Shown piece by piece: positions 48,801 to 56,787 of a stretch of DNA of 64,000 nt. A model generated the notes under the pieces. The model was given only the letters and a program-made list of their open reading frames with translations. It was not told where the DNA came from and made no database searches. Both the position numbers and the translations under genes were made by a program. Within the stretch, counting starts at the first letter, position 1. Every line of letters begins with the position of its first letter. The stretch is from Lingula anatina (Eukaryota > Brachiopoda > Lingulata > Lingulida > Lingulidae), in NCBI RefSeq assembly GCF_001039355.2, contig NW_019775435.1:72384-136383 (forward strand), read 5' to 3'.

Positions 48801-49361
48801 CACCAACTTATGATGTAATCCAATTGTTAGATATCCCCTTGAAATAATATTTTGGATATTCTTTTTTAATAAACGTTGAGGATATTTATTTACGATTTCA
48901 TATTTTCCTATAAACAATTTCACTTTCATTCTTTATTGATATGATAATTGAAATACGTTTTACTAGATTTTCTACTGTGCAGGAAAATCATGTGTATATA
49001 TAATTATATTACTCTGGACTTGTGCGATAAAATAATTATGTCATAGATTTTGATTTCTTACAAGGCGTGCCCAATTAATTGACTTAATATTTGCAGATAA
49101 CCAGATCACCGTCTTCTACCAGTCGAAGGTTTTGACCGACACCACGGTCTGTGACGTCTGTGGCCAGAACTGTGAAATCTGCAAGAAGGTAGGAATGAGT
49201 TCGACTGTATTAAAACAATGTAGAGACCCGTTACATATCTGGAGTTAACATTTTAATTTACGATGAAACAATCATCCATGCTGCTAATGCGACTTAGCCA
49301 TATAATAAAACGGATTTTGCTAGCATTACACCTGTCTTTTATATCGTTTCAGGGCAAGTAG
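22403..49361 (+). CDS. TEP: thioester-containing protein (TEP; alpha-2-macroglobulin/C3 superfamily), complete spliced gene
   Basis: 35 coding exons are joined in each isoform, with consistent phases. With bait exon 1 the product is 1455 residues, normal for the family. Order: signal peptide (to about 18); MG1-MG6; bait region (about 670-737, from one of seven exons); an A2M-family domain with PYSVVRGE; the thioester GCGEQ (957-961); an alpha-helical thioester domain with catalytic-type His1072; then CUB and MG8. The C-terminus has four cysteines (1441, 1444, 1448, 1451). TEPs are secreted proteins that bind microbial surfaces covalently through the thioester after bait cleavage. RKKR at 627-630 is a possible furin site. 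The absence of an anaphylatoxin-type Cys cluster argues for TEP/A2M rather than true C3. It could also be called CD109-like, but a GPI signal is not evident. Confidence 0.95.
23250..23298. repeat. CTCC/CT microsatellite in TEP intron 2
   Basis: Pyrimidine tract CTCCCTCC…CTCTCTCTCC within the intron; no effect on coding. Confidence 0.8.
27179..27231. repeat. strong hairpin in TEP intron 8
   Basis: ATATAACATAGAGTATA and its perfect reverse complement TATACTCTATGTTATAT are 19 bases apart, and the spacer contains CCTATT/AATAGG, extending the stem. It could be a small palindromic insertion or an RNA structure. Confidence 0.75.
27371..31401 (+). CDS. TEP: TEP exons 9-16: MG3 to MG6
   Basis: Exon coordinates: 27371-27455, 27937-28045, 28450-28677, 29135-29383, 29762-29860, 30177-30239, 30725-30910 and 31252-31401. 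Residues 212-601. Recognisable blocks include [14 protein letters not shown] (MG3 start), [10 protein letters not shown] (MG5), and [17 protein letters not shown] (MG6, the conserved 'AVD.SVLLL' motif). Phases agree at every junction. Exon 13 contains a stop in one shadow frame only; the spliced frame is open. Confidence 0.92.
29474..29515. repeat. (AAAT)n microsatellite in TEP intron 12
   Basis: About ten AAAT units. Similar tracts occur in other introns at about 24043-24078 and 45833-45866. Confidence 0.85.
31593..31827. mobile_element. hAT-like MITE in TEP intron 16
   Basis: Begins CAGTGGCGGATTTAG and ends …GGATCCGTCCCTG, imperfect terminal inverted repeats of the CAG-type common in hAT-derived MITEs. 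It contains G and C homopolymer runs. A relative lies at 42341-42620. No clean 8-bp duplication is seen. Confidence 0.65.
31859..32149. mobile_element. 291-bp inverted-repeat element with CAGTAG internal repeats
   Basis: The ends CCCCGCAAGAAAACGCAGTAG and CTACTGCATTTTCGTGCGGGG-like pair over about 25 bases. The interior has a tandem 'CGCAGTAGACTACTGCAATC' duplication. Non-coding; lies in the intron before exon 17. Confidence 0.65.
32276..32745 (+). CDS. TEP: TEP exons 17-18: last constant exons before the bait
   Basis: Exons 32276-32419 (48 codons) and 32685-32745 (20 codons plus 1 base). Exon 17 encodes a Gly/Trp-rich stretch with GRKKRS, a furin-type consensus (residues 627-630). Exon 18 ends after one base of a codon, so every bait exon must supply the other two bases. 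Confidence 0.9.
33773..33974 (+). CDS. TEP: TEP alternative bait exon 1 (Pro/Asn-rich)
   Basis: Acceptor TTTAG/AT, donor GG/GTAAAT; enters in phase 1 and leaves in phase 2; 202 bp. The variable part is a repetitive Pro-Asn-Met-rich linker ([11 protein letters not shown]). It is followed by the signature [20 protein letters not shown] shared with the other bait exons. Confidence 0.92.
34515..34725 (+). CDS. TEP: TEP alternative bait exon 2 (Gly/Ala-rich)
   Basis: 211 bp, acceptor TACAG/AT, donor GG/GTAATT, same phases as exon 1. It begins [13 protein letters not shown], continues Gly/Ala/Pro-rich, and ends [20 protein letters not shown]. It is closest to bait exon 1 at both ends. Confidence 0.92.
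35190..35417 (+). other. 75-codon frame with a TAA-repeat tail, possible LINE 3' end
   Basis: A 75-residue open frame (ends [12 protein letters not shown]) runs straight into a (TAA)n/(AAT)n tract at 35415-35490, the arrangement seen at 3' ends of some LINEs. No RT motif is visible, so the assignment is tentative. It sits between bait exons 2 and 3 and is not part of the TEP product. Confidence 0.3.
35410..35495. repeat. (AAT)n/(ATT)n microsatellite
   Basis: A tract of AAT units followed by its reverse complement, forming a weak palindrome in the bait-exon cluster. Confidence 0.85.
36062..36150 (-). repeat. tRNA-derived SINE head or tRNA relic
   Basis: The minus strand reads TGGTTCAAATGCTAGAGTACTCGAC…GTTGTGGGTCCATTCCCC, resembling the D-arm/A-box and T-arm/B-box region of a tRNA with altered box bases. 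Too degenerate to be a functional tRNA. Confidence 0.45.
36494..36683 (+). CDS. TEP: TEP alternative bait exon 3 (Gly/Ser/Thr-rich)
   Basis: 190 bp, acceptor TCCAG/AC, donor GG/GTAATA. The variable part contains [11 protein letters not shown] and [10 protein letters not shown]. It ends [21 protein letters not shown] tandem-duplicated intronic segment lies directly downstream. Confidence 0.92.
36711..37090. repeat. 191-bp intronic tandem duplication after bait exon 3
   Basis: Two diverged copies start at 36711 and 36902, sharing 'TTTTTGGCGTATGTGAGTAG' and flanking sequence. The second copy leads directly into the decayed bait exon near 37098, so the duplication is probably a trace of exon duplication. 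Confidence 0.7.
37096..37165 (+). pseudogene. decayed eighth bait exon (pseudo-exon)
   Basis: Translation gives PLQNV…RFPET. Two extra bases (37143-37144) then shift the frame to WLWLE and a stop, matching the PLQEV…FPETWLW signature of the live bait exons. No usable acceptor lies at the expected distance and no donor follows, so it looks dead. Confidence 0.65.
37201..37240. repeat. (GAAA)n microsatellite
   Basis: About nine GAAA units in the intron between the decayed bait exon and bait exon 4. Confidence 0.85.
37777..37999 (+). CDS. TEP: TEP alternative bait exon 4 (Arg/Pro-rich, collagen-like GPA repeats)
   Basis: 223 bp, the longest bait exon; acceptor AACAG/GG, donor GG/GTAGGA. It starts [16 protein letters not shown], has a [11 protein letters not shown] run, and ends [19 protein letters not shown]. 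Ser replaces the Thr found in the other exons' FPET. Confidence 0.92.
38599..38806 (+). CDS. TEP: TEP alternative bait exon 5 (Arg-rich, strongly basic)
   Basis: 208 bp, donor GG/GTAAAG. Acceptor GAAG/TG at 38598 is the only frame-compatible one, but its pyrimidine tract is poor. The variable part is very basic ([20 protein letters not shown]), with many trypsin- or furin-like targets. It ends [16 protein letters not shown]. Confidence 0.85.
39563..39743 (+). CDS. TEP: TEP alternative bait exon 6 (Asp/Glu/Ser-rich, acidic)
   Basis: 181 bp, acceptor TCTAG/GG, donor GG/GTAGGC. The variable part is acidic ([20 protein letters not shown]), opposite in charge to bait exon 5. It ends [18 protein letters not shown]. 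Confidence 0.92.
40374..40554 (+). CDS. TEP: TEP alternative bait exon 7 (Met/Pro/Ser-rich, starts with Cys)
   Basis: 181 bp, acceptor GCCAG/GT, donor CG/GTAGGC. The split first codon becomes TGT (Cys), where the others give Tyr, Leu or Trp. The last split codon gives Arg instead of Gly. The variable part is MPTPMPMW…[11 protein letters not shown], followed by [19 protein letters not shown]. Confidence 0.9.
41380..43481 (+). CDS. TEP: TEP exons 19-23: A2M-family domain and MG7
   Basis: Exons 41380-41497, 41766-41879, 42094-42195, 42836-42964 and 43343-43481 (residues 737-937 with bait exon 1). Exon 19 carries [21 protein letters not shown] and exon 20 [20 protein letters not shown], the hallmark of the A2M-family domain. 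Exon 19 enters in phase 2 and accepts any of the seven bait exons. Confidence 0.92.
42341..42620. mobile_element. second copy of the hAT-like MITE, containing an assembly gap
   Basis: Shares with 31593-31827 the blocks 'GGGGGTCCTGACCCCCCC', 'TGAATCATAGTTC', 'ACAATGGCACCG' and 'CCCTGGATCCG'. A 25-base gap (42547-42571) falls in its G-rich stretch. Lies in the intron before exon 22. Confidence 0.7.
43719..46088 (+). CDS. TEP: TEP exons 24-28: thioester domain
   Basis: Exons 43719-43895, 44208-44289, 44674-44830, 45515-45583 and 45911-46088. The thioester GCGEQ is encoded at 43775-43789 within [20 protein letters not shown] and the 'DGSF…' repeats are typical of the helical thioester domain. 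The His codon at 44816-44818 (VLHKAM) aligns with the catalytic His of C3-type proteins, where A2M-type inhibitors carry Asn. Exon 28 ends at a GC donor. Confidence 0.93.
45176..45385. mobile_element. 210-bp inverted-repeat element with 7-bp duplication
   Basis: Both ends carry ATTCCCAGA…TTAGATCGATC in inverted orientation, and GTCTAAG is present on each side (45169-45175 and 45386-45392). The duplication size suggests a hAT-type insertion. Lies in the intron before exon 27. Confidence 0.65.
45773..45807. repeat. (TA)n microsatellite in TEP intron
   Basis: TA dinucleotide repeat before exon 28. Confidence 0.85.
46089..46474 (+). other. GC-AG intron between TEP exons 28 and 29
   Basis: The only junction that keeps the reading frame is GAAG/GCACGT…CAAAG/GTGGC, joining LE to GGSKYW. 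The nearest GT (46093) shifts the frame. The intron contains a 16-bp perfect inverted repeat (46199-46259). Confidence 0.85.
46199..46259. repeat. intronic hairpin, 16-bp perfect arms
   Basis: GGTTGACAAAAACAGC pairs with GCTGTTTTTGTCAACC across a loop of about 29 bases, inside the GC-AG intron. Confidence 0.7.
46475..49361 (+). CDS. TEP: TEP exons 29-36: end of thioester domain, CUB, MG8, stop
   Basis: Exons 46475-46686, 46797-46949, 47197-47259, 47720-47829, 48082-48232, 48548-48650, 49097-49188 and 49353 to stop TAG at 49359-49361. Blocks: [20 protein letters not shown] (end of thioester domain), NPASGM-like [18 protein letters not shown] and VRVYDYYSP (MG8/receptor-binding). C-terminus [15 protein letters not shown]. 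The last exon codes for only two residues before the stop. Confidence 0.92.
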
Positions 49362-49624
49362 CAGAGAGGAAAAGCAAGCCCCTCGACGGTGACATTGTCT
49401 GACAGTGTCGAACTCTGGTACATGCACTGAATGTGCCGAAATGTCTTTATTTAGAATTATGCTTTAGAAATTAAGATTTTAAATGAACATTCAATAGTTT
49501 TAATATATACTTTTAATCAGAGAGATCTTGATTAAGTGCATAAGTGGACATAAATAGGTGTGTTTTTTTTTTCGATCAACAGTCCAATTTCATAAAATGT
49601 TGCATCAGCATGGTCAAAAAGTTC

Positions 49625-49630
49625 AATAAA
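49625..49630 (+). terminator. polyadenylation signal AATAAA of the TEP gene
   Basis: AATAAA 264 bp beyond the stop codon, the first good signal downstream, defining a 3' UTR of roughly 290 bases. Confidence 0.75.
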
Positions 49631-49659
49631 GAAATACATTTGCAATTTTATTCATGTTT

Positions 49660-51519
49660 TGATTATTTGTAAATCAGTTTGCACATGTGCAGTTTGATAT
49701 ATATGTATATAAATATATATATATATATAATTTAGTTATACACAATGATTTGTCAATAGCAAAATCTGCACCAAAAAGTAGTCTTTTTGTCACAATACAG
49801 CGATATTTATTTGGGGCGGGGGAGGAGCGAATACGGTAAATCTCGCGAATATTTTTTCGCACATTATGCAAAAGAATTTTAATTTAATGATAATTTTGAA
49901 AAGTTCCGAATGCATCGTACCCATCGAAATTAAAGTATATATATATATATATATATATAAGTACTCCTTGTACATCCCTCTGGACATGTACTTCAAATAA
50001 AGGTTGAGTACACAATGGTCAAATTAAAGGACGTCCACATACAAACTTTAACATCATCTATACCGTTAAATGCATGATCATTATAAATTGTACAATGGAT
50101 GATGAATGTCCAAATATTGCACATAGCCTGCTTGACTACCAGTAAGATTTGTGCCTGGTTTAGGTAATCATAACACTGTCTTTTACTTCACTCTATACAT
50201 TAGTAAGAAAGTTTATTATGGACTAACCTGTTATTTACAACGTGTCTGTTTTTGCTTGACCACATTAAGATGGGTGTACAATATAAATTCGTCATTTAAC
50301 CATTTTTATATATAGCATCAACTGAACCCTAGTGCATTCCGATGCATATCGAAGTGTCATTCAAAAAAGAAAGATGTTAGCAGTTTAAGAAGGATATGTG
50401 ATATGCAATTTACTTTACAGCACGGCCAGTCACTCCGTTCAAAAGTAAACCCTGCGCCACTCTGTCAACATTTGAAAAAAGTGTATAATAGAGGTTGTCA
50501 CAGCTGTGCCAACATGCTATTGTTTGTTTCTTTGTTACTTAAAAAAGCGTTTTGTTTGAAATTGATCAGTAGATGGTATACGGTCAGATGTTTACCCCAC
50601 GTTTGTTCCATCTTTTGTGTGTTTTGAATGGTACGTTGACACTGTATGGGGCCCTCTCCTTTCAATATTGCACAGTATAACTTCTATACATCCAATACAT
50701 TCTATACAAGTCCAAATTCATTTTGTTAGGAATGGGTATGCGATTGACTTGCTTACTACTATACTTGGATAGGGGTGTTGCATACTTGTTAGATTTGCAG
50801 TATAGATGTGGATCACAGTTGTTTAATATGTATTCATGCTCGTCGCATTATTATTGCATTAAATTCTTGATTTTTTTCACACGGCTCCAAAATTTCTTCC
50901 ACACATTCTGCATCAAACCGTTAACTTGCTATCTCAAAATATAATTCTTTTCCGGTGCTGATTGTATAATTATAAAAACCAATTCGATAGCAAATGTTTT
51001 GTAAAGTACAACATTTTTGGACGCATAATTCAGTCACTGCCATGGGCAATGGACTGGAATTGTACTAAAAATGGAAGAGGTTGACACAGGGTCGCCCTTT
51101 GAAATGCACACCAAGAAAGAACGAGTAGTTATGTTACATGTTTCCACTTGCGTAGAGGAAGATTCGTAGCATTTAAACAGATTCAGCATTTTAATTTTAA
51201 AAGGTAAGACAGTATAACCATCCTAACGATTTATATGACACCAATCAATTCATTAAATATCCACAGTATCCAGGGATTATGAAAGCATTTTATTATAGTG
51301 ACCAAATTGAATCGATTTTTTATTAACTCACAAGTTAGAAAAATACTTGCATTAATCAATTTAAGGAAATGTTGTTCTCTGTTGAGCATATATCTTTTAC
51401 CATTAGTGCTCGGTTCGCCTGTATTATCCTCTCATTTTATTTGATAATTTAACGAACGCAGTTTGATCCCACATGTTGGAGTTTACATGCAGGTATAGTG
51501 TTTTTACAATCGTGCCGTA

Positions 51520-51568
<49 letters not shown>

Positions 51569-51780
51569 GTGCAAACAATGCACGAGTATTTAAATCGAAT
51601 AATTTAAACTGAATTTCTGATAACCTGTCTGCACCTTAGAATGCTATAAACGTCATATGACCTGAAGCACTATAGGTACACAATGCCCTGTACGTATATA
51701 CGACTTGCATTATTCGAAAGGTGCGATGTGCGCATGACCGGAATTGTGCACTGCAGGGGTTAAAATAGTACCGGAAGCGT
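49660..51780. other. intergenic, no gene seen
   Basis: AT-rich sequence downstream of the TEP gene. (TA)n tracts occur near 49711 and 49936, and a (GT)n tract at about 51521-51564. Short open frames, for example 50403-50627, show no family features. Confidence 0.5.
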
Positions 51781-51819
51781 TGTTGACAGCGACAGGAACA
51801 CATGATGGAAGCATAAGAC

Positions 51820-52403
51820 ATGCCGGGGGCGATATTAAACAAGCCATTTGAGGCGACAAAGGTGCCGGAGTTGAAAAGTTGGTTAAAATGAAGGATGCCC
51901 ACACATCAGGCAAAAAAGAAGAGCTGATAAAAAGGTATGTTACACGATATTTTCTTAAATACAAGACCAAATACAAAACCCTAATGTGGTCATTATGTAA
52001 TTATGTTCACCTGAGTCATTTATTGGGGAGATAAATTTGTCACCTGGTTCAGGCAATTATCTGATACAATCTCTGAGGTGGGCTAGTGCACTGTACAGGT
52101 AATTAGTACAAGCTCACTGTCAATATCAGTGCATCTATTATTTGTTTCTTCTTCATAATATTTCTGTTTTGTATCCAGGTAGATTTCGGTTAAAAAAATA
52201 TGACTAGGCATGTCAGTTTTCTGTTTTGTCATCAGTCTAATATGTATGTAGGCCTATGTAAATTAATCACTGTTATAGATGTGTTGATGATGACTTTAAT
52301 AATTATTTTCATGACAATTTTTTACTTGTTTTATAGGTGTAAACTGTACAGTGAGGATAGAGAGAGAAACAAAATATTGGATCCAGACGGCAGAGAAAAT
52401 TAG
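51820..52403 (+). pseudogene. two-exon SAP-domain gene relic with a frameshift
   Basis: An ATG at 51820 opens a frame reading …TKVPELKSWLK, then stops. In the frame one base off, MKDAHTSGKKEELIKR continues the same SAP motif (LK.WLK…TSGKKEELI.R). A donor AAAAG/GTATGT (51935) and acceptor ATAG (to 52336) join in frame to CKLYSEDRERNKILDPDGREN and a stop at 52403. AATAAA lies near 52507. SAP domains bind DNA. One base missing from the AAAA run (51885-51888) would explain the break, so this may be a sequencing or assembly error rather than decay. Confidence 0.5.
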
Positions 52404-52756
52404 AAGTAGGCCTACCAGATTGAAGTTTGAATCAAGACAGTGGAGAATGGACCAAGTCCTCGAAGGGAATGCCCAAACCGTTTTTTTTTTTTAATATTTG
52501 CCTATTAATAAATACAGATCAATATTTCGTCTCACAATTTTATTTTGCATAATAAAATCAATGATGTTGCCTTGGAAATATCTTTCCAAGGTACCTTACG
52601 ATATTTCACTGATCCATGTTTTAAAATGCAATGTTTTAAACATTTTCTAGATATGTTCAAGTGCATTGTGATAATAAAAATGAGATATTTGGTAAAATTG
52701 TTCTCTTTTTTGTTATTTGCATAAGTAATATACGATTCAATACTCCTTCACTGTCA

Positions 52757-52850
52757 GGTTTAAACCTGGTTTTAGTTTTACTCGGGTCTAAGCAATGGCG
52801 ATAACAATACTCTAAAACCAAAGTAAAACTAAAACCAGCTTTAACCTTGC
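52757..52850. repeat. short inverted repeat
   Basis: AAACCTGGTTTTAGTTTTAC near 52760 and GTAAAACTAAAACCAGCTTT near 52823 are near-perfect reverse complements. Possibly a terminal or internal fold-back of a small element. Confidence 0.55.
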
Positions 52851-52870
52851 TGAGAAATCAAACCAAAGTT

Positions 52871-53079
52871 TCACATGACAGTTTTCATGCCATTTTTTTT
52901 ATACTGAGGTAATGTCATGGTATAAAAAGTCATGAAATGTTTTAATTCCTCGTAGGTTTCAAGACCGATGTAAAATTTAACCATTTCAGGTTTGTTGTGC
53001 ATAGACTTTATGCTGAAAGTGTGTTTGTCAACTTCCTCATGTGCTTCGGACAGTTGTTCCAGCATTTTTTCTCTGTCAC
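52871..53079 (-). pseudogene. transposase N-terminal region fragment
   Basis: The minus strand after the assembly gap reads DREKMLEQLSEAHEEV…FSIKSMHNKPEMVKFYIGLETYEELKHFM. The 'F.I..M…..VKFYTGL..Y..F' pattern is found upstream of the catalytic domain in DDE_Tnp_4-type (Harbinger/THAP-associated) transposases. The frame stops at 52871 without the catalytic domain and runs into the gap at 53080, so only a fragment is visible. Confidence 0.5.
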
Positions 53080-53222
53080 NNNNNNNNNNNNNNNNNNNNN
53101 NNNNNNNNNNNNNNNNNNNNNNNNNNNNNNNNNNNNNNNNNNNNNNNNNNNNNNNNNNNNNNNNNNNNNNNNNNNNNNNNNNNNNNNNNNNNNNNNNNNN
53201 NNNNNNNNNNNNNNNNNNNNNN
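53080..53222. other. assembly gap (143 Ns)
   Basis: Run of Ns. Open frames crossing it are meaningless. Confidence 0.99.
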
Positions 53223-53489
53223 ATATAAAGAACATGAACATATTTCATAGGACCAAGCCCACAGGAACAATCAGAAACGAATTTTAAAATGCAGAAATCC
53301 GCAGTGGAGAAAACTCTACTATGGTTAAATATGCAATTGGGCCATTACAGAGCTGCCAGAGCCAAAAAAAAGTCCCAAAAACTCATAGAAAACTCATTTC
53401 CGAGGGTAAACAGTAATTCCCTATTCTCACCAGTCTTTGCTTGGCCTAAATCATCAGTCCAAACCACAAAAAAGCAACCCCCAAGTTAA

Positions 53490-54600
53490 AATTTATAGCT
53501 TTTGTGTAAGCAAAATGGTCAGGTTTTCACAATGCACATTTCATTTCCATTATGTATAGGTTAGCAAAAAATATTTTAAACAAACTATGGTGTTTACCTT
53601 ACATTAAGGGTTGAAAAGAAATTAAAGGGAAAGAAACTTGGCAAATAAACGATCCTGAAGCACATGTGAGGTAATGAAATTTGCCCTAACAGCCTCTCTA
53701 ACATGTTAATTGTATGTTATTTATTAACATGGGTCTTTCTCAGTTATATATCATGATGGTCCCTTGGAGGCAGTTGTGGATAACATTAATAGATAATTTG
53801 TGGATAACATTAATAGATAATTTTTAATAAATCACAAACCAAAAGTTAAATGAAATGTAAAGTTTTTTTAGATTCAACTTGTTTAATGTAATATAGATAT
53901 GATGTTTACAAGGTAAACTACAAATTAGATCAAATAATTATCTCATTTTCAATTTGATTAGGTGCCCAAATGATCCAATGCATTACTGTAATACATACCT
54001 TCCTCAATCCGATTTTTCTACACTCTGTTCCCTTCCACTATGCTCCTGAATTTAAACTGTCTTGATATCTGTATACTCATTTGGTGCTTGTCTCATATAA
54101 ACAAAGACTTAGACAGGATACCACACATCTGATAACACCTAATAGGCGGTTACTGTTACTAGTGTAACAATAGCTACAGGAGTAGTGACCTAATAATGGG
54201 TGCCAGGCTAACAAAAGAAATTCACAGTTGTTGAATCTGTGGTTATGGCTGGTGGAGTAGGGCATTCTCTAGCTAACATCAGTTGACTGTTAAACCTTAC
54301 AAGTGATTGAGCATGGTTTATAATAAAATGTATCTTTATAAACATATTAATTTGTCCTCGTTTCCCATCCTTTATGAGGGACAGTACTATACCCAAAATG
54401 TTATGCTTTTACATTATATTTTATATATTAGGCAGGATTGCACTTTCACTTTTTAAAACAGCCAAGGTCAGGTAAAATCAGATTAGATAAGGTTGACTTT
54501 CAACATGATAGAAGAAATATGAAGTGAATATGATCACACAAAAAGTAAAAATACATTATATACTGATATTAAGACCAGTTTCATTATTTTTCATTCAACT
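53490..54600. other. intergenic, no gene seen
   Basis: AT-rich. A tandem pair of a 24-bp unit containing GTGGATAACATTAATAGATA lies at about 53772-53821. A 66-codon frame just upstream (53289-53489) shows no family features. Confidence 0.5.
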
Positions 54601-55260
54601 CGGCTTTATAAAAAATCACTATATGAATTAGCATAGGATTTCCAATAGGTTCCTATAGACATTCCTATAAGATTTCCTATAGGATCCTATAGGAATTTTT
54701 GTAATGGTCTGAAAATATATTAAAAATTAAAATTATATACTGATATTTAGACCAGATTCATTATTTTTCATATATTCCGTCCTTATAAAAATTCCCTATA
54801 TGAATTAGCATAGGAGTTCCTATAGGTTCCTATAGAAATTCCTATTAGATTTCCTATAGGATCCTATAGGAATTTTTGTAATGGTCTGAACATAAATTAA
54901 AATTTAAAATTATACAGTAGTAACTGATATTTAGATTAGATTCATTATTTCTATTCAACCTGGCCTTATAAAAATTCCCTGTATGAATCAGCATAGGATT
55001 TCCTATAGGTTCCTATAGAAATTCCTATAAGATTTCCTATAGGATCCTATAGGAATTTTTGTTGTGGTCTGAACATAAATTAAAAATTAAAATTATATAC
55101 TGATATTTAGATTAGATTCATTATTTCTATTCAACCCGGCCTTATAAAAATTCCTTATATGAATTAGCATAGGAGTTCCTATAGGTTCCTATAGAAATTC
55201 CTATAAGATTTCCTATAGGATTCTTTAGGAATTTTTGTAATGGTCTGAACATAAATTTAA
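54600..55260. repeat. palindrome-bearing tandem repeat, about 180-bp period, four units
   Basis: Units are centred on the palindrome TCCTATAGGATCCTATAGGA, placed near 54674, 54851, 55034 and 55210 (spacings 177, 183, 176). Each unit also carries CCTATAGGTTCCTATAGAAA, 'TAATGGTCTGAACATAAATT' and 'TACTGATATTTAGA' blocks. The last copy of the palindrome is degenerate (GGATTCTTTAGG). Confidence 0.9.
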
Positions 55261-55569
55261 AAAATAATTTCAGTTTCAATGATTTGGTACAAAATATTCA
55301 TAATGATAAAATATTTCTCCATAAAAGATTACTTTACAAATGATCAATTTTTCAAGATTTCTTTAAAACAAAAATTAAGGAATTTCTATAGAATCCTATA
55401 GAAGATTATAAGATTGTGCATTACAAACAATAAAAAGCATTTTTGCTTTAATAGTGATATATAATTGACAATTCAACTGATAAAATTGACCTATATCAAA
55501 TATCTATTGTTTAGAATGATATTTGTTTATAAATTATGTATTTTTCTCAAGATTTTAACTTACAACAAT

Positions 55570-55645
55570 TTCCTATAGGAAATCCTATAGGAAAGGTGCC
55601 CTATAGGATCCTATAGGATTCCTATAGGATCCTATAGGAAATTTT
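55570..55645. repeat. dense cluster of CCTATAGG palindromes
   Basis: Seven CCTATAGG motifs in about 75 bp, including two CCTATAGGATCCTATAGG palindromes, about 300 bp beyond the tandem array. Looks like an amplified terminal piece of the same repeat. Confidence 0.8.
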
Positions 55646-55659
55646 CGTAAGGGCATAGC

Positions 55660-56740
55660 ATTATTAGTTCATTGATATTAGCATTGCATTTACACAAAAT
55701 AATGTAAGGCTTCACACAACAAGATATACAAAGAAATGTTATGGTGGGATTTTATAAGACAGAGGCTTAAGTATCATGGTAGAATATTTAATGTTATTTG
55801 TGGAATGGGCCTCCCTCTTCCCTCCCCCAATACATTGCTGCACATGTGCACCCATTGGTTAATATAAAGATTTATAGGCTAAGCCCAACTTAAATGAGAA
55901 TGTATTTTAGGGAATATTTACTGTATCTTGTGAGCCAGAAAAAGCAGGATAGCTTTTCACAGAACAAGCTGCAATGTGATTAATTTAATCAGGACTGTTA
56001 GGAATAATCCTTTGACTTCCCCTTGTGAATAGAATCAATAAAGTCATACATAAATAGTATCAATGAAGAACTATGTTGACAAACAGTATCAAAAAAGAAA
56101 TAGTGATAATGAGTAGCGTGACTGGTAGATGTAGTGCAGTTAAAGAGAAGAGGCACTTTTATTCAAGGCATCTTATATTAATCTGGGCAGCAGAATGCTA
56201 GTGGGCTCCCTTTTACGTATTAGATCTATAAGCTTGATTAATTTGTCTTTGTTGCAACATATATTTATTAAACAGTTGGTCTCATTTGTCCGTAGTTTGT
56301 TACAGCTTAGTTCCTCATAAAAAGGAACACGCTATGTTAAATCCTATACCTACCCTATGCCCTTTGAATCATGAGGATATATGTAATTAGTTGTCAATAT
56401 CACTTAGTGTCAATCATGTGATAAACTCACATGCTACTGTCTTATCTTATTTCATTATTATTTATTTATTTGATAGTTAAATCATAGTGATTGTATATAC
56501 AATTGTACTTGCAACAATCAAGAACTTGCGGTCTGTTCTGTATTTGCTAAATCATTTGTGTATCCAGGTATCCAGATGTTTTTATTTGAAATATGTATTC
56601 TCTGTTGTATTTTTATTTATACAGGGCAACTGATTTTATAACTGAATTTTGAGCACATTATTTTTTTTTTACATATCATTGTAACAACCACTTGGATAAA
56701 GTTGTTTCTGTAGGAGTTAGTATCTGCACATTATAATGCA
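55660..56740. other. intergenic, no gene seen
   Basis: AT-rich sequence with no supported coding frame or clear repeat. Confidence 0.5.
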
Positions 56741-56787
56741 CTAATATGAAAAAGTAAAAAAAAATATTTCAAATGCTTCTTTTACAG

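Noticed and set aside
52992-53287. Several frames spanning the N run
   Set aside because: They consist largely of unknown residues created by the gap.
54600-55645. CRISPR-like array
   Set aside because: The repeats are about 180-bp near-identical tandem units with no unique spacers, in a eukaryotic genome.
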